From positions 5,188,001 through 5,252,000 of the forward strand of contig NZ_CP023701.1 of assembly GCF_008704535.1 (NCBI RefSeq): a DNA stretch of 64,000 nt, in the 5' to 3' direction. Of the stretch, positions 40,537 to 48,756 are shown piece by piece (the stretch's first letter is position 1; each line of letters starts with the position of its first letter). The stretch comes from Streptomyces subrutilus (lineage in GTDB: Bacteria; Actinomycetota; Actinomycetes; Streptomycetales; Streptomycetaceae). The notes beneath the pieces were generated by a model. That model saw only the letters and a list, made by a program, of their open reading frames with translations. It searched no databases and was not told the DNA's origin. A program made the translations under genes and the position numbers.

Positions 40537-40938
40537 ATGGAGCGCGTGATCGAATTCGTGGTGTTCGCCCTCGTCGCGGCCGGCGCCGGGTGGCTGGTGC
40601 GGCGCAAGCACCGGAGCCGGACGGCCCTCGCGCCGGTGCCCGGCATCCCCTGCATGGCCCGCCACCCCGCCGGCGCGGGCCGCTGGCGGCCGGGCCGGAT
40701 CGACGCCGAAGGGGGCGCGGCCCGCTGGACCCCGAGCCGCGGCGAGCCGGTGCCGCTGCCGGGCGGCCGGTCCACGGCCGTACGGGTCCCGTCGGTGAGG
40801 GAGGGCATCGCCATCAACCCCGGATCGCGCATCGTGACCTGCGCCTACGCGGACGGCGGCACGATCGAGGTCGCGGTCATGCCGCTGGACCTGCGCGAAC
40901 TGCTCGCGGCCCTCCCGCAGGAGGAGCAGGCGGCCTAG
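40537..40938 (+). CDS. DUF2550-like single-span membrane protein
   Basis: A 133-aa protein. N-terminal helix VIEFVVFALVAAGAGWLV then RRKHRSR, and a small beta-rich cytosolic domain (GIPCMARHPAGAGRWRPGRI; RIVTCAYADGGTIEVAVMPL). The layout resembles DUF2550 proteins, where a membrane anchor carries a PH-like domain. Start ATG 40537; an internal GTG at 40546 is possible. The stop codon TAG (40936-40938) lies at the edge of the 155-bp palindrome that follows. Confidence 0.65.
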   Translation: MERVIEFVVFALVAAGAGWLVRRKHRSRTALAPVPGIPCMARHPAGAGRWRPGRIDAEGGAARWTPSRGEPVPLPGGRSTAVRVPSVREGIAINPGSRIVTCAYADGGTIEVAVMPLDLRELLAALPQEEQAA

Positions 40939-40941
40939 GCC

Positions 40942-41096
40942 GTCTCTTTCGGATCTTGCCGGGCCCGCGACGCCTGGCACCGTGCCTGGCCGCACTGCCG
41001 AGGCGACCACGTACGTCCAGTACGCGAGCGCCCCGGCAGCACGCCCAGGCACGGCACCAGACGCCGCGGGCTCGGCCGACAAGATCTGAAAGAGAC
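40942..41096. repeat. 155-bp imperfect palindrome (MITE-like) between convergent genes
   Basis: Outer arms GTCTCTTTCGGATCTTG (40942-40958) and CAAGATCTGAAAGAGAC (41080-41096) pair with one mismatch. Inner arms (CGGGCCCGCGACGCCTGGCA; CCAGACGCCGCGGGCTCGGC) continue. CCTAGG-like stop contexts flank both ends. This resembles a dispersed non-coding palindrome seen in Streptomyces genomes and probably also terminates both flanking genes. Confidence 0.7.
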
Positions 41097-41099
41097 GAC

Positions 41100-42191
41100 C
41101 TAGTGACCTGAGTCAGAGATTCGGTGGCAGTAGGCGGCGACTTTGTCGAGGATTTCGTCGGCTGTCTTCGTCCAGACGAAGGGCCTGGGCTGGTCGTTCC
41201 AGTCGCTCAGCCAGGCCCGGATGTCGCGTTCGAGGGCCTGGACGGAGCGGTGGACTCCCCGCTTGAGCTTCTTTTGTGTGAGCTCGGCGAACCACCGCTC
41301 GACCAGGTTGAGCCAGGACGCGCTGGTGGGTGTGAAGTGCAGGTGGAACCGCGGGTGGGCCAGCAGCCACTTCTTGATGTCCGGCGTCTTGTGGGTCGCG
41401 TAGTTGTCGAGGATCAGATGGACCTGAAGATCCGCCGGGACCTCTTTGTCGACCTTGGTCAGGAACTTCTTGAACTCGGCGGCCCGGTGGCGGCGGTGGA
41501 GTGATCCGATGACCTTGCCGGTGGCGACCTCCAGGGCCGCGAAGAGGGTGGTGGTGCCGGCGCGGATGTAGTCGTGACTACGGCGCTCGGGAACGCCGGG
41601 CATCATGGGCAGGACCGGCTGGGACCGGTCCAGGGCCTGGATCTGCGACTTCTCGTCCACACAGAGGACCAAAGCCTTCTCCGGCGGGTCGAGGTAGAGA
41701 CCGACCACGTCACGGACCTTGTCGATGAACAGCGGGTCCGTCGACAGTTTGAACGTTTGGGACCGGTGCGGGGCCAGCGCGAACGCCCGCCAGATCCTCG
41801 AGACCGTCGACTGGGACATCCCGGTTGCCGCGGCCATCGACCTCGTCGACCAATGCGTCGCGTTCTTCGGCGTCTCTTCCAGGGTTTTGACGATGACCCG
41901 CTCGACATCCGCGTCGGTGATCTTCCGCGGGACACCCGGACGCGGCTCGTCGCCCAGCCCGTCCAGGCCGTGCTCCAGGAAACGCCGCCGCCACGTGCGG
42001 ACCGTGTCCGGAGCGATCCCCAGCCGCCGCGACACCTCCATGACCGAGTGCCCACCCGCGCACTCCAACACGATCCGCGACCGCTGAGCCAAAGCCTGGG
42101 CCGTCGAGCGACGACGCAACCAACCCTCCAACACAGCCCGCTGGGCATCAGTGACCGACAACGGCGGAATCTTCGGACCCGGACGACTCAT
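41100..42191 (-). CDS. IS630-family transposase, full length
   Basis: A 363-aa transposase. An N-terminal helix-turn-helix (GHSVMEVSRRLGIAPDTVRT) and second HTH (ATGMSQSTVSRIWRAFAL) precede the DDE domain: LCVDEKSQIQ (first Asp), LILDNYATHK (second Asp) and SASWLNLVERWFAELTQKKL (Glu). All catalytic acids are present and there is no frameshift, so it is probably functional. The stop codon TAG at 41102-41100 is built from the TA target duplication plus a flanking base. Start ATG 42191. Confidence 0.95.
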   Translation of the reverse strand: MSRPGPKIPPLSVTDAQRAVLEGWLRRRSTAQALAQRSRIVLECAGGHSVMEVSRRLGIAPDTVRTWRRRFLEHGLDGLGDEPRPGVPRKITDADVERVIVKTLEETPKNATHWSTRSMAAATGMSQSTVSRIWRAFALAPHRSQTFKLSTDPLFIDKVRDVVGLYLDPPEKALVLCVDEKSQIQALDRSQPVLPMMPGVPERRSHDYIRAGTTTLFAALEVATGKVIGSLHRRHRAAEFKKFLTKVDKEVPADLQVHLILDNYATHKTPDIKKWLLAHPRFHLHFTPTSASWLNLVERWFAELTQKKLKRGVHRSVQALERDIRAWLSDWNDQPRPFVWTKTADEILDKVAAYCHRISDSGH

Positions 42192-42225
42192 ACCGAACCA
42201 ACGACAAACCTCAGACTCAGGTCAC
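41103..42225 (-). mobile_element. IS630-type insertion sequence with TA target duplication
   Basis: Terminal inverted repeats GTGACCTGAGTC (41103-41114) and GACTCAGGTCAC (42214-42225) are perfect. TA flanks at 41101-41102 and 42226-42227 are the duplicated target, giving CTAG at both junctions. One transposase gene fills it. It sits exactly at the stop codon of the TetR gene next to the 155-bp palindrome and breaks nothing, so it may be a recent, neutral insertion. Confidence 0.92.
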
Positions 42226-42908
42226 TAGGCGGTGAGGGAGTCGACCTCCGACGCGTAGAGCGCGGCCGGGTCCAGGCCCATGCCGTTGAAGTGGCCCGCG
42301 AGTTCCAGGGACAGCGCGCCGTGCAGGCGGCTCCAGAACGCCAGGGCCAGGCGCAGGGCGGCCGGCGGGGCGTCGGGGTGGTCGCCGGCCCATCCGCGGT
42401 GGTCCGCGAGGTGCGCGTCGAAGGAGTGCCCCCGCCCGCCCGGGGCGGCCGCGGCGCAGGCGTCGAGCAGGACGGTCATCATCTCGGCGGCGATCGCCGT
42501 GATCTCCGGCGGCGCGTGGTAGCCCGGCACCGGGGTGCCGTACACGAGGAAGTAGCGGTGCCGGTCCTGGAGCGCCCAGTGGCGCAGCGATCCGGCCAGC
42601 GCGACGAGGTGGCCGGTGCCGGCACCGGCACCGGTGTCGGCGCCCGGGTCCTGGGCGGTGTCGGTGGCCGCGTGGAAGGCGTCGGCGAGGCTGCGGTAGG
42701 CGTCCCGGATGAGCTCGGTGATCAGTTCGTCGCGGTTGGCGAAGTACCGGTAGAGCGCGGGGCCGCTCAGGCCCATCTGCTTGGCGATGGCGTTGAGCGA
42801 GAGGGCGGAGGTGCCCGAGCCGGCGATCTGCTGCCAGGCCTTCTCCTTGACCTCGGTGCGGACCTGCTCGCGGTACCGCTCGCGGGGGGTCGTCGTCCGT
42901 TCGGTCAT
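42225..42908 (-). CDS. TetR-family transcriptional regulator
   Basis: A 227-aa TetR protein. DNA-binding half: VKEKAWQQIAGSGTSALSLN, AIAKQMGLSGPALYRYFANR, DELITELI. The ligand domain (HWALQDRHRYFLVYGTPVPG and LRLALAFWSRLHGALSLELA) is the WHG/TetR_C_33-type seen in many actinobacteria. It is divergent from a quinone-oxidoreductase-like gene at 43126 with a dyad (43074-43088) between, so it probably represses that enzyme. Its stop TAG now uses the IS630 target TA; the protein is intact. Confidence 0.9.
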   Translation of the reverse strand: MTERTTTPRERYREQVRTEVKEKAWQQIAGSGTSALSLNAIAKQMGLSGPALYRYFANRDELITELIRDAYRSLADAFHAATDTAQDPGADTGAGAGTGHLVALAGSLRHWALQDRHRYFLVYGTPVPGYHAPPEITAIAAEMMTVLLDACAAAAPGGRGHSFDAHLADHRGWAGDHPDAPPAALRLALAFWSRLHGALSLELAGHFNGMGLDPAALYASEVDSLTA

Positions 42909-43073
42909 TGCCGCCACCTCTCGCCCTGTCCTGCCACTGCCCTGTCCTGTCGCCGGCCTGTCCCGCGCCGCCGGTCCGCGACCTCGCGCCGGTGAGAACG
43001 TATCACCAACGACACGGCTGCTCACGGTTCCATCGTCACGCCCTTGACACCCCCGATATCCGCACTCATTCTT

Positions 43074-43088
43074 GTTATAGCTTCTAAC
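43074..43088. promoter_or_regulatory. Candidate operator between TetR and oxidoreductase genes
   Basis: GTTATAGCTTCTAAC is a near-palindrome (GTTA/TAAC ends) located 38 bases upstream of the oxidoreductase ATG at 43126. Likely bound by the divergent TetR protein. Confidence 0.5.
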
Positions 43089-43125
43089 GGAAGCGAGAGA
43101 TGCAAACGAGAAGGGGAGGCGCGTG

Positions 43126-44157
43126 ATGAACACCGTCGAGCGTGTCGAGGTCGTCCTGCCGGGCAAGGTCGAGCCGGAGGGTCTGGAGCTGCACCGCAGG
43201 CCGGTCCCGGCCCCGGCGGCCGGACAGGTCGTGGTCGCCATGGAGGCGACGGGCGTCTCCTTCGCCGAGCAGCAGATGCGCCGCGGCCGCTACTACGACC
43301 AGCCGCCCTTCCCCTTCGTCCCCGGATACGACCTGGTCGGCACCGTGCTGACGGTCGGCGACGGCGTCGACCCCGGCCTGCTCGGCCGACGGGTGGCCGC
43401 GCTGACGAAGACCGGCGGCTGGGCCAGCCACGTCGTGCTCGACGCCGCCGACGTGGTGGACGTCCCGGCGGGCCTCGGTGCGCCGGAGGCGGAGACCGCG
43501 GTCGTCAACGGCATCACCGCCTGGCAGATGCTCCACCGCAAGGCCCGGGTGCGCCCGGGTCAGACGGTCCTGGTGCACGGAGCCAACGGCGGGGTCGGTT
43601 CGATCCTCGTCCAGCTCGCGCTGGCGGCCGGCGTCCGGGTGATCGGCACCGCCTCGACCCGCCACCACGACGCCCTGCGCGCCCTCGGGGTGACCCCCCT
43701 CGACTACCGCTCCGGCACCGTTACCGCGCGGGTCCGGGAGCTGGCGCCCGGCGGGGTGGACGCGGTCTTCGACCACGTCGGCGGCCCCGGCATCGTCGAC
43801 TCCTGGCGGCTGCTGGCCCCCGGCGGCACCCTCGTCTCCTACGGCAGCGCCGCCACCCGCGACGACGTGGGCAACGGGGCGGTGCCCGTGCTGCGGCTGC
43901 TGGGCCGGGTGTGGATGTGGAACTGGCTGCCCAACGGCCGCAGCGCCCACTTCTTCAACGTCTGGGCCGGCCGCGCGTACGCCAAGGACCGCTTCCGGGC
44001 CCGTCTGCGCGCCGACCTCACCCAGGTGCTGACCGCCCTCCAGCGCGGCGAGATCACGGCCAAGGTCGCCGCCGAGATCCCGCTCGCCCGCGTCGCCGAG
44101 GCGATGCGGCTGGCCGAGTCGGGCACGGTCGCCGGCAAGGTCGTCCTCGTCCCCTGA
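43126..44157 (+). CDS. Zinc-independent medium-chain oxidoreductase (quinone reductase type)
   Basis: A 343-aa MDR protein. A GroES-like N-terminal half (VVVAMEATGVSFAEQQMRRG, FVPGYDLVGTV) is followed by a Rossmann half with VLVHGANGGVGSILVQLALA (nucleotide loop) and DAVFDHVGGPGIVDSWRLLA. There are no zinc-binding Cys sets, so it is a quinone oxidoreductase/enoyl reductase type using NADPH. ATG 43126 with GGGGAGG six bases upstream is preferred to GTG 43123. Presumed target of the divergent TetR regulator. Confidence 0.9.
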   Translation: MNTVERVEVVLPGKVEPEGLELHRRPVPAPAAGQVVVAMEATGVSFAEQQMRRGRYYDQPPFPFVPGYDLVGTVLTVGDGVDPGLLGRRVAALTKTGGWASHVVLDAADVVDVPAGLGAPEAETAVVNGITAWQMLHRKARVRPGQTVLVHGANGGVGSILVQLALAAGVRVIGTASTRHHDALRALGVTPLDYRSGTVTARVRELAPGGVDAVFDHVGGPGIVDSWRLLAPGGTLVSYGSAATRDDVGNGAVPVLRLLGRVWMWNWLPNGRSAHFFNVWAGRAYAKDRFRARLRADLTQVLTALQRGEITAKVAAEIPLARVAEAMRLAESGTVAGKVVLVP

Positions 44158-44230
44158 CCCCCGGCCCCCGGGCCCCGGCCCCCGACCCCTGACCCCCGGC
44201 CCCTGACCCCTGACCCCCGACTCCCGACCG
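44157..44230. repeat. C-rich microsatellite-like tract
   Basis: About 75 bases of imperfect units like CCCCTGACCCCCGGC and CCCGACCCCTGACCCCC between two convergent genes. No coding sense. Slippage-prone; may act as a weak terminator. Confidence 0.7.
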
Positions 44231-44240
44231 CCCGGAAGGG

Positions 44241-45251
44241 CTAGCCGTTCAGCTCGGCCAGGACGCGCAGAGTGTGCGGGTCCGGGGCGGTGACCAGGAG
44301 GTCGGTGACGGGGCCCTTGCGCCAGAGCTCCAGCCGTTCGGCGATCCGCTCGCGCGGGCCCACCAGGGAGATCTCGTCGGCGAAGGCGTCCGGGACGGCC
44401 AGGACCGCTTCCTGTCTGCGGCCCGCGAGGAACAGCTCCTGGATGCGGCGGGCCTCGTCCTCGTAGCCCATGCGGGCCATCAGGTCGGCGTGGAAGTTGC
44501 GGGCCGCGTGGCCCATGCCGCCGATGTAGAAGCCCAGCATGGCCTTGACCGGCAGCAGCCCCTCCGCGACGTCGTCGCACACCTTCGCCCGGGCCATCGG
44601 CGCGATCGTGAAGCCCTCGGGGAGGTCGGCGAGGGAGGCCCGGTAGACGTCCGGGCGGGTCGGCGACCAGTACAGCGGGAGCCAGCCGTCCGCGATCCGG
44701 GTGGTCTGCGCGATGTTCCGGGGGCCCTCCGCGCCCAGCAGCACCGGCAGGTCCGCGCGGAGCGGGTGGGTGATGGGCTTGAGGGGCTTGCCGATGCCGG
44801 TGCCGTCCCGGCCGCGGTACGGGTGCTGGTGGAAGCGGCCGTCCAGCGCGACCGGTCCCTCGCGGCGCAGGACCTGGCGGATGACGTCGACGTACTCGCG
44901 GGTCGCGGTGAGCGGGCTCGCGGGGAAGGGGCGGCCGTACCAGCCCTCGACCACCTGCGGACCGGACAGGCCCAGGCCCAGCATCATCCGCCCGCCCGAG
45001 AGGTGGTCCAGGGTCAGCGCGTGCATGGCGGTGGCGGTCGGGCTGCGGGCGGCCATCTGTGCGAGGGCGGTGCCGAGGCGGATGCGCGAGGTGTGCGCGG
45101 CGATCCAGGTCAGCGGGGTGAAGGCGTCCGAGCCCCAGGCCTCGGCGGTCCACACCGAGTCGTAGCCGAGGCGCTCGGCCAGGACGGCGAGGTCGAGGTG
45201 GTCCGGGTTCGGGCCGCGGCCCCAGTAGCCGAGTGCGAGTCCGAGGCGCAT
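44241..45251 (-). CDS. LLM-class F420-dependent oxidoreductase
   Basis: A 336-aa luciferase-like (alpha/beta)8 protein. MRLGLALGYWGRGPNPDHLD opens the first strand, AERLGYDSVWTAEAWGSDAF is the classic helix, and RIRLGTALAQMAARSPTATA and LSGGRMMLGLGLSGPQVVEG form the cofactor pocket of actinobacterial F420 enzymes. ATG 45251. Such enzymes reduce diverse substrates with F420H2; the substrate is not inferable. It is convergent with the quinone-reductase-like gene. Confidence 0.92.
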   Translation of the reverse strand: MRLGLALGYWGRGPNPDHLDLAVLAERLGYDSVWTAEAWGSDAFTPLTWIAAHTSRIRLGTALAQMAARSPTATAMHALTLDHLSGGRMMLGLGLSGPQVVEGWYGRPFPASPLTATREYVDVIRQVLRREGPVALDGRFHQHPYRGRDGTGIGKPLKPITHPLRADLPVLLGAEGPRNIAQTTRIADGWLPLYWSPTRPDVYRASLADLPEGFTIAPMARAKVCDDVAEGLLPVKAMLGFYIGGMGHAARNFHADLMARMGYEDEARRIQELFLAGRRQEAVLAVPDAFADEISLVGPRERIAERLELWRKGPVTDLLVTAPDPHTLRVLAELNG

Positions 45252-45308
45252 GTAACGGTCCCCCTCCGCGAAGCCGCTTTCTGGCGGTGCGTCAGGTGAC
45301 TGTAGGGC

Positions 45309-45342
45309 AACGGCCCCCCGCCCGGAAGGGCGGGGGGCCGTT
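45309..45342 (-). terminator. Terminator between 45363 gene and LLM gene
   Basis: 15-bp perfect arms AACGGCCCCCCGCCC (45309-45323) and complement (45328-45342), loop GGAA. It lies just downstream of the minus-strand gene ending at 45363. Confidence 0.8.
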
Positions 45343-45362
45343 CGCGCCGCGGGGCCGGGACG

Positions 45363-46187
45363 TCAGCCGCGCTGGATGCCCGAGGTGTCGTTCAGCACGC
45401 CGCGGCGGCCGTCCTGGGTCTGGGCGATCAGTGCGGCCGGGCCGCGCTGGTCGACGGCCAGGTACCAGGTGCCGGGGGCCAGCTCGGCGATCGGCGCCGG
45501 GGAGCCGTCCTCGCCGTAGAGCGGGCGGGCCACCGGGACCGCGAACCAGAACGGGGTGAAGTCCGCGGCCGGCTGCTGCGGGGCCGCGTGCGCCCCGGAG
45601 TCCTGCGGGCCCGGGCCGGAGGGGGCGGCGGGGTCCGGGGAGCCGCCGTAGGGCGGGACGGGCTGGGGGGCGCCGCCGTAGGACTGCTGGCCGCCCGGGT
45701 AGCCGTACCCGGCGCCCGGCTGGGGCTGGCCCCCGTAGGGCGGGACGGCCGCCGGCTTCGGCGCCGGGACCAGGGCGCCGGCGAGCGCCGGGACCTTCGT
45801 GCCGAACAGGGCCACGCCGGCCAGGGCCAGGGTGGCGAGGAAGGCGATGATCGCGCCCGCGCCCAGGTCGATCGTGCTCGGGCAGGTGATCAGCGCCCAC
45901 AGCGCGGACCAGGCGGCCGACACGGCGAGCACGGTGCCCCACGCGCCGAGCGGGATGCCGAGGACCTTGCGGTGCTCGGGCTGGAAGCGGCCGGCGACGA
46001 GCAGGCCGGCCGCGATGAAGCCGAGCAGGAACACGCTGGGCAGGACCAGCCGGTAGGCGTCGGTGTCCCAGGCGCTCGGCAGGTCACCACCGGTGGTGGA
46101 GTAGAAATCGAGGAACGAGGCGATGAACAGCAGCACCGCTGCTCCGATCACCACGCCGTCGCCTCGAGTGAGGGAGCGGATGTTCAC
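45363..46187 (-). CDS. Four-helix membrane protein with Pro/Gly/Tyr linker and C-terminal domain
   Basis: A 274-aa protein. Four membrane helices in residues ~13-135 (GVVIGAAVLLFIASFLDFY; LVLPSVFLLGFIAAGLLVAG; VLAVSAAWSALWALI; IIAFLATLALAGVALFG) are reminiscent of DUF5336-like proteins. A YGGQPQPGAGYGYPGGQQSY-type linker leads to a ~70-residue cytosolic domain ending VDQRGPAALIAQTQDGRRGV. Such Pro/Tyr-rich linkers are frequent in Streptomyces membrane proteins. Function unknown. ATG 46187. Confidence 0.8.
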   Translation of the reverse strand: MNIRSLTRGDGVVIGAAVLLFIASFLDFYSTTGGDLPSAWDTDAYRLVLPSVFLLGFIAAGLLVAGRFQPEHRKVLGIPLGAWGTVLAVSAAWSALWALITCPSTIDLGAGAIIAFLATLALAGVALFGTKVPALAGALVPAPKPAAVPPYGGQPQPGAGYGYPGGQQSYGGAPQPVPPYGGSPDPAAPSGPGPQDSGAHAAPQQPAADFTPFWFAVPVARPLYGEDGSPAPIAELAPGTWYLAVDQRGPAALIAQTQDGRRGVLNDTSGIQRG

Positions 46188-46306
46188 GTCTCAGGTGTCC
46201 TTCTCGGTCTCGGTCGTTTCGTGGTGCCGCGGTCGCAGAGCGTGCCTGGAGCGGGGCGGGCGGCACCATGGTACGGAGGTTGCCCACGGCCGAGGGGTTC
46301 GGGTTG

Positions 46307-46331
46307 CGGGCAGTCCCGGCGGGACTGCCCG
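46307..46331 (-). terminator. Terminator of amidase gene
   Basis: 11-bp perfect arms CGGGCAGTCCC (46307-46317) and GGGACTGCCCG (46321-46331) with a 3-nt loop, 4 bases past the amidase stop. Confidence 0.75.
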
Positions 46332-46335
46332 TGGC

Positions 46336-47319
46336 CTACCCGCCGAGGAAGCCCACGATGCCCTGGGCGATGCCCTGGGCCGCCTTCTGCCGCCACTCCG
46401 GACTCGTCAGCTGCGCCGCGTCCTTGGCGTCACGCATGTTGCCGCATTCGATGAACACCTTGGGGCGGGTTGACAGGTTCAGTCCGCCCAGGTCGTCGCG
46501 GACCACCAACCCGGTACCGCTGCCGAGGTAGTTGGCGGGGGCCGATCCGGTGGTCCGCGCGAAGTTCCCGGCGATCCGCTCGCCCAGCTCGCGCGAGGGA
46601 CCGACGATCTTCGACGTGTCGGCCGCGCCCCCCTTGACCTGGGCGGGGAGGATGACGTGGAAGCCGCGGTTGCCCGCCGAGACCCCGTCCGCGTGGACCG
46701 ACACGACGGCGTCGGCGGCGGCCTCGTTGCCGATGCGGGCGCGTTCGTCGATGCACGGGCCCCACGGGCGGTCCGCCTGGTGGGTGAGGACCACCCTGGC
46801 GCCCTGCGCCTCCAGGGCCGTCCGCAGCCGCCGCGAGACGTCGAGGGTGAACTCGGCCTCCATGTAGCCGGAGTTCGTGGTGGTGCCGGTGGTGTCGCAC
46901 TCCTTGCGGCCCGTGCCGATGTCCACCTGCCGGTCGATCTCGGAGCCGTGCTTGAAGTTGCCGCTGTTGTGCCCGGGGTCGATGACGACGGTCCGGCCCG
47001 ACAGCGGGCCCTTGGGCGCGGCGGGCGCCGCGGCCGAGGAGGAGGCGGAGCCGGAGGGGGTGACGCCCGGCTTCGCGTCCCGGAAGCCGGAGGGCGGGGC
47101 GGCGAGCGAGGCGGAGGCCGCGGACGCCGCCGAACCGCGCGCGGCCGGCCCGCCGGGCCCGGGCGAGGTCAGCACCTGGGTCGCGAGCCAGCCCGCGAGG
47201 CAGACCGGCGCGAGCGTGCCGGCCGCCACGACGAGCGTGGAGCGGCGGGCGTACCAGGGACGGTCGGGGTCGGTCGCGGAGGCGGACTCGGGGGGCGGGG
47301 GACTGTCGTCGTAGCGCAC
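46336..47319 (-). CDS. N-acetylmuramoyl-L-alanine amidase (Amidase_3)
   Basis: A 327-aa envelope protein. N-terminal signal-anchor (STLVVAAGTLAPVCLAGWLA), Ala/Ser/Pro linker to ~100, then the zinc amidase domain: TVVIDPGHNSGNFKHGSEID (first His), YMEAEFTLDVSRRLRTALEA (Glu), AADAVVSVHADGVSAGNRGF (second His) and KVFIECGNMRDAKDAAQLTS (catalytic Glu). All ligands are present. It cleaves the bond between muramic acid and the stem peptide, likely in cell-wall turnover. ATG 47319. Confidence 0.92.
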   Translation of the reverse strand: MRYDDSPPPPESASATDPDRPWYARRSTLVVAAGTLAPVCLAGWLATQVLTSPGPGGPAARGSAASAASASLAAPPSGFRDAKPGVTPSGSASSSAAAPAAPKGPLSGRTVVIDPGHNSGNFKHGSEIDRQVDIGTGRKECDTTGTTTNSGYMEAEFTLDVSRRLRTALEAQGARVVLTHQADRPWGPCIDERARIGNEAAADAVVSVHADGVSAGNRGFHVILPAQVKGGAADTSKIVGPSRELGERIAGNFARTTGSAPANYLGSGTGLVVRDDLGGLNLSTRPKVFIECGNMRDAKDAAQLTSPEWRQKAAQGIAQGIVGFLGG

Positions 47320-47385
47320 GCGGCGATGCTAGACCTGCCCTCCCGCCCCCGTACGGACCCTGGGCCATCCGGGGGCGCGGTGCGC

Positions 47386-48027
47386 TTATATGCCGGCTCC
47401 GGTCCGGCGCAGGACGCGCAGCGAGTCCGTCACCGACACCTCCTCGAACGCCCCGGAGGCCAGGGCGCGCAGGTAGATCCGGTACGGGGCCTGCCCGCCG
47501 TCGGCCGGGTCCGGGAACACGTCGTGGATGGCGAGCGTCCCGCCCACGGCCAGGTGCGGGACCCAGCCCTCGTAGTCGCCGGTCGCGTGCTCGTCGGTGT
47601 GGCCGCCGTCGACGAAGACGAGCCCGAGGGGCCCGCCCCAGGCCGCCGCGACCTGCGGCGAGCGGCCCACGAGCGCGATCACGTGCTCCTCCAGCCCGGC
47701 CCGGTGCAGGGTGCGGCGGAAGGTGGGCAGCGTGTCCATCAGCCCGACCTCCGGGTCCACGACCGTCGGGTCGTGGTACTCCCAGCCGGGCTGCTGCTCC
47801 TCGCTGCCCCGGTGGTGGTCGACGGTGAGCGCGGCCACCCCGGCCCCGCGGGCGGCGTCCGCGAGCAGGATCGTGGAGCGCCCGCAGTACGTCCCGACCT
47901 CCAGCAGCGGCAGCCCGAGGGCCGCGGCCGCGGCGGCCGCCCCGTACAGGGCCAGGCCCTCCCGTACGGGCATGAACCCCTTGGCGGCCTCGAAGGCGGC
48001 GAGGGTCTCCGGCTTGGGGCTGGCCAT
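47386..48027 (-). CDS. Class I SAM methyltransferase (O-methyltransferase-like)
   Basis: A 213-aa protein. LPLLEVGTYCGRSTILLADA is motif I, VAALTVDHHRGSEEQQPGWE includes the acidic residue of motif post-I, and LGLVFVDGGHTDEHATGDYE with LAVGGTLAIHDVFPDPADGG resembles CmcI/TylF-like or class-24-type methyltransferases. ATG 48027 has AGGAGG spaced five bases; upstream in-frame ATG 48063 is less likely. Substrate unknown. The next upstream DNA holds the truncated HATPase remnant. Confidence 0.85.
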   Translation of the reverse strand: MASPKPETLAAFEAAKGFMPVREGLALYGAAAAAAALGLPLLEVGTYCGRSTILLADAARGAGVAALTVDHHRGSEEQQPGWEYHDPTVVDPEVGLMDTLPTFRRTLHRAGLEEHVIALVGRSPQVAAAWGGPLGLVFVDGGHTDEHATGDYEGWVPHLAVGGTLAIHDVFPDPADGGQAPYRIYLRALASGAFEEVSVTDSLRVLRRTGAGI

Positions 48028-48059
48028 GTGTTCCTCCTGCTGAGCGGCGTGTAGGCGGC

Positions 48060-48290
48060 TCATGCTGCCCTACCGCCCGGTAGCACGCCATGCCCGGGGC
48101 GGCCCGGCCGCGCACCGCCCCCGGCCCACGCGTCGCACGCGAACCACACCGTCTTGCCGGTCGCGGTCGGCCGCACGCCCCACCGGTCGGTCGACGCCTC
48201 GACCAGCAGCAGCCCCCGCCGGCCCTCGGTGAGTCCGTCGCCGTCCGCGCGCACCGCGCGGACGGGCGCCGGGAAGCCAAGCGGGCCACC
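48060..48290 (-). pseudogene. Truncated HATPase (RsbW-like) gene remnant
   Basis: The frame ending at 48060 reads VRAVRADGDGLTEGRRGLLL, VEASTDRWGVRPTATGKTVW, FACDAW. This is the last quarter of the RsbW-like ATP-binding proteins abundant in Streptomyces (G-x-GLxLVExLADRWG...GKxVWFE). The N-terminal ATP site (N box, G1) is missing upstream, where unrelated sequence and the 48361-48756 gene begin. So the gene is 5'-truncated and probably inactive. Confidence 0.65.
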
Positions 48291-48360
48291 GACGCGGCCC
48301 GCGCCGCGGTGCGGGCCGTGGCCCGCTGAGGCCCGCCCCGCACCCGCCCCGGGGCACCGC

Positions 48361-48756
48361 TCAGCCCGGGGCGCCGTCCGGCGGCGGGGGGAACCGGAGG
48401 CGGCGGGGGTTGCTGGTGCCGCAGGAGAGGCAGACGAGCCAGTCGTGCCACGAGCCGTCCTCCTGCTGCCACGGAACCCCGGCGACGTTGCACTCCTCGT
48501 CCCCGCAGAAGAAGCAGTCCCCTTCGGCGCCCGCCAGCCGCCGCACCGGCCGCAGCGGATCCCCGTCCGCGTGCCGGTAGCCCAGCCAGTCGCCCGCCGG
48601 ACACTGCCACCACTGCTCCTGCCGGAGCCGGGGCGGCCCGCCGCCCCACCGGTTGCGGGTGGAGTACACCTCCAGCACCGCCAGCTCCCGCGCGCAGCGC
48701 GGGCAGCGGGGGGCGTCCACCGGTGCCCCGTCCCGGGGCTCCGCAGCCGGTCCCAT
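48361..48756 (-). CDS. Cys-rich hypothetical protein (zinc-ribbon-like)
   Basis: A 131-aa protein with four Cys pairs: CPRC (18-21), a single C in WWQCPAG, CFFCGDEEC (82-90 region) and CLSCG near the end, suggesting two zinc sites. Trp-rich segments (RQEQWWQCPAGDWLGYRHAD; VPWQQEDGSWHDWLVC) lie between. No named domain recognised. ATG 48756 follows GGGGG at good spacing. Soluble; possibly nucleic-acid binding. Confidence 0.75.
   Translation of the reverse strand: MGPAAEPRDGAPVDAPRCPRCARELAVLEVYSTRNRWGGGPPRLRQEQWWQCPAGDWLGYRHADGDPLRPVRRLAGAEGDCFFCGDEECNVAGVPWQQEDGSWHDWLVCLSCGTSNPRRLRFPPPPDGAPG

Noticed and set aside
44157..44235. CRISPR-like array
   Set aside because: Units are short, irregular and C-rich without spacers; a simple-sequence tract.
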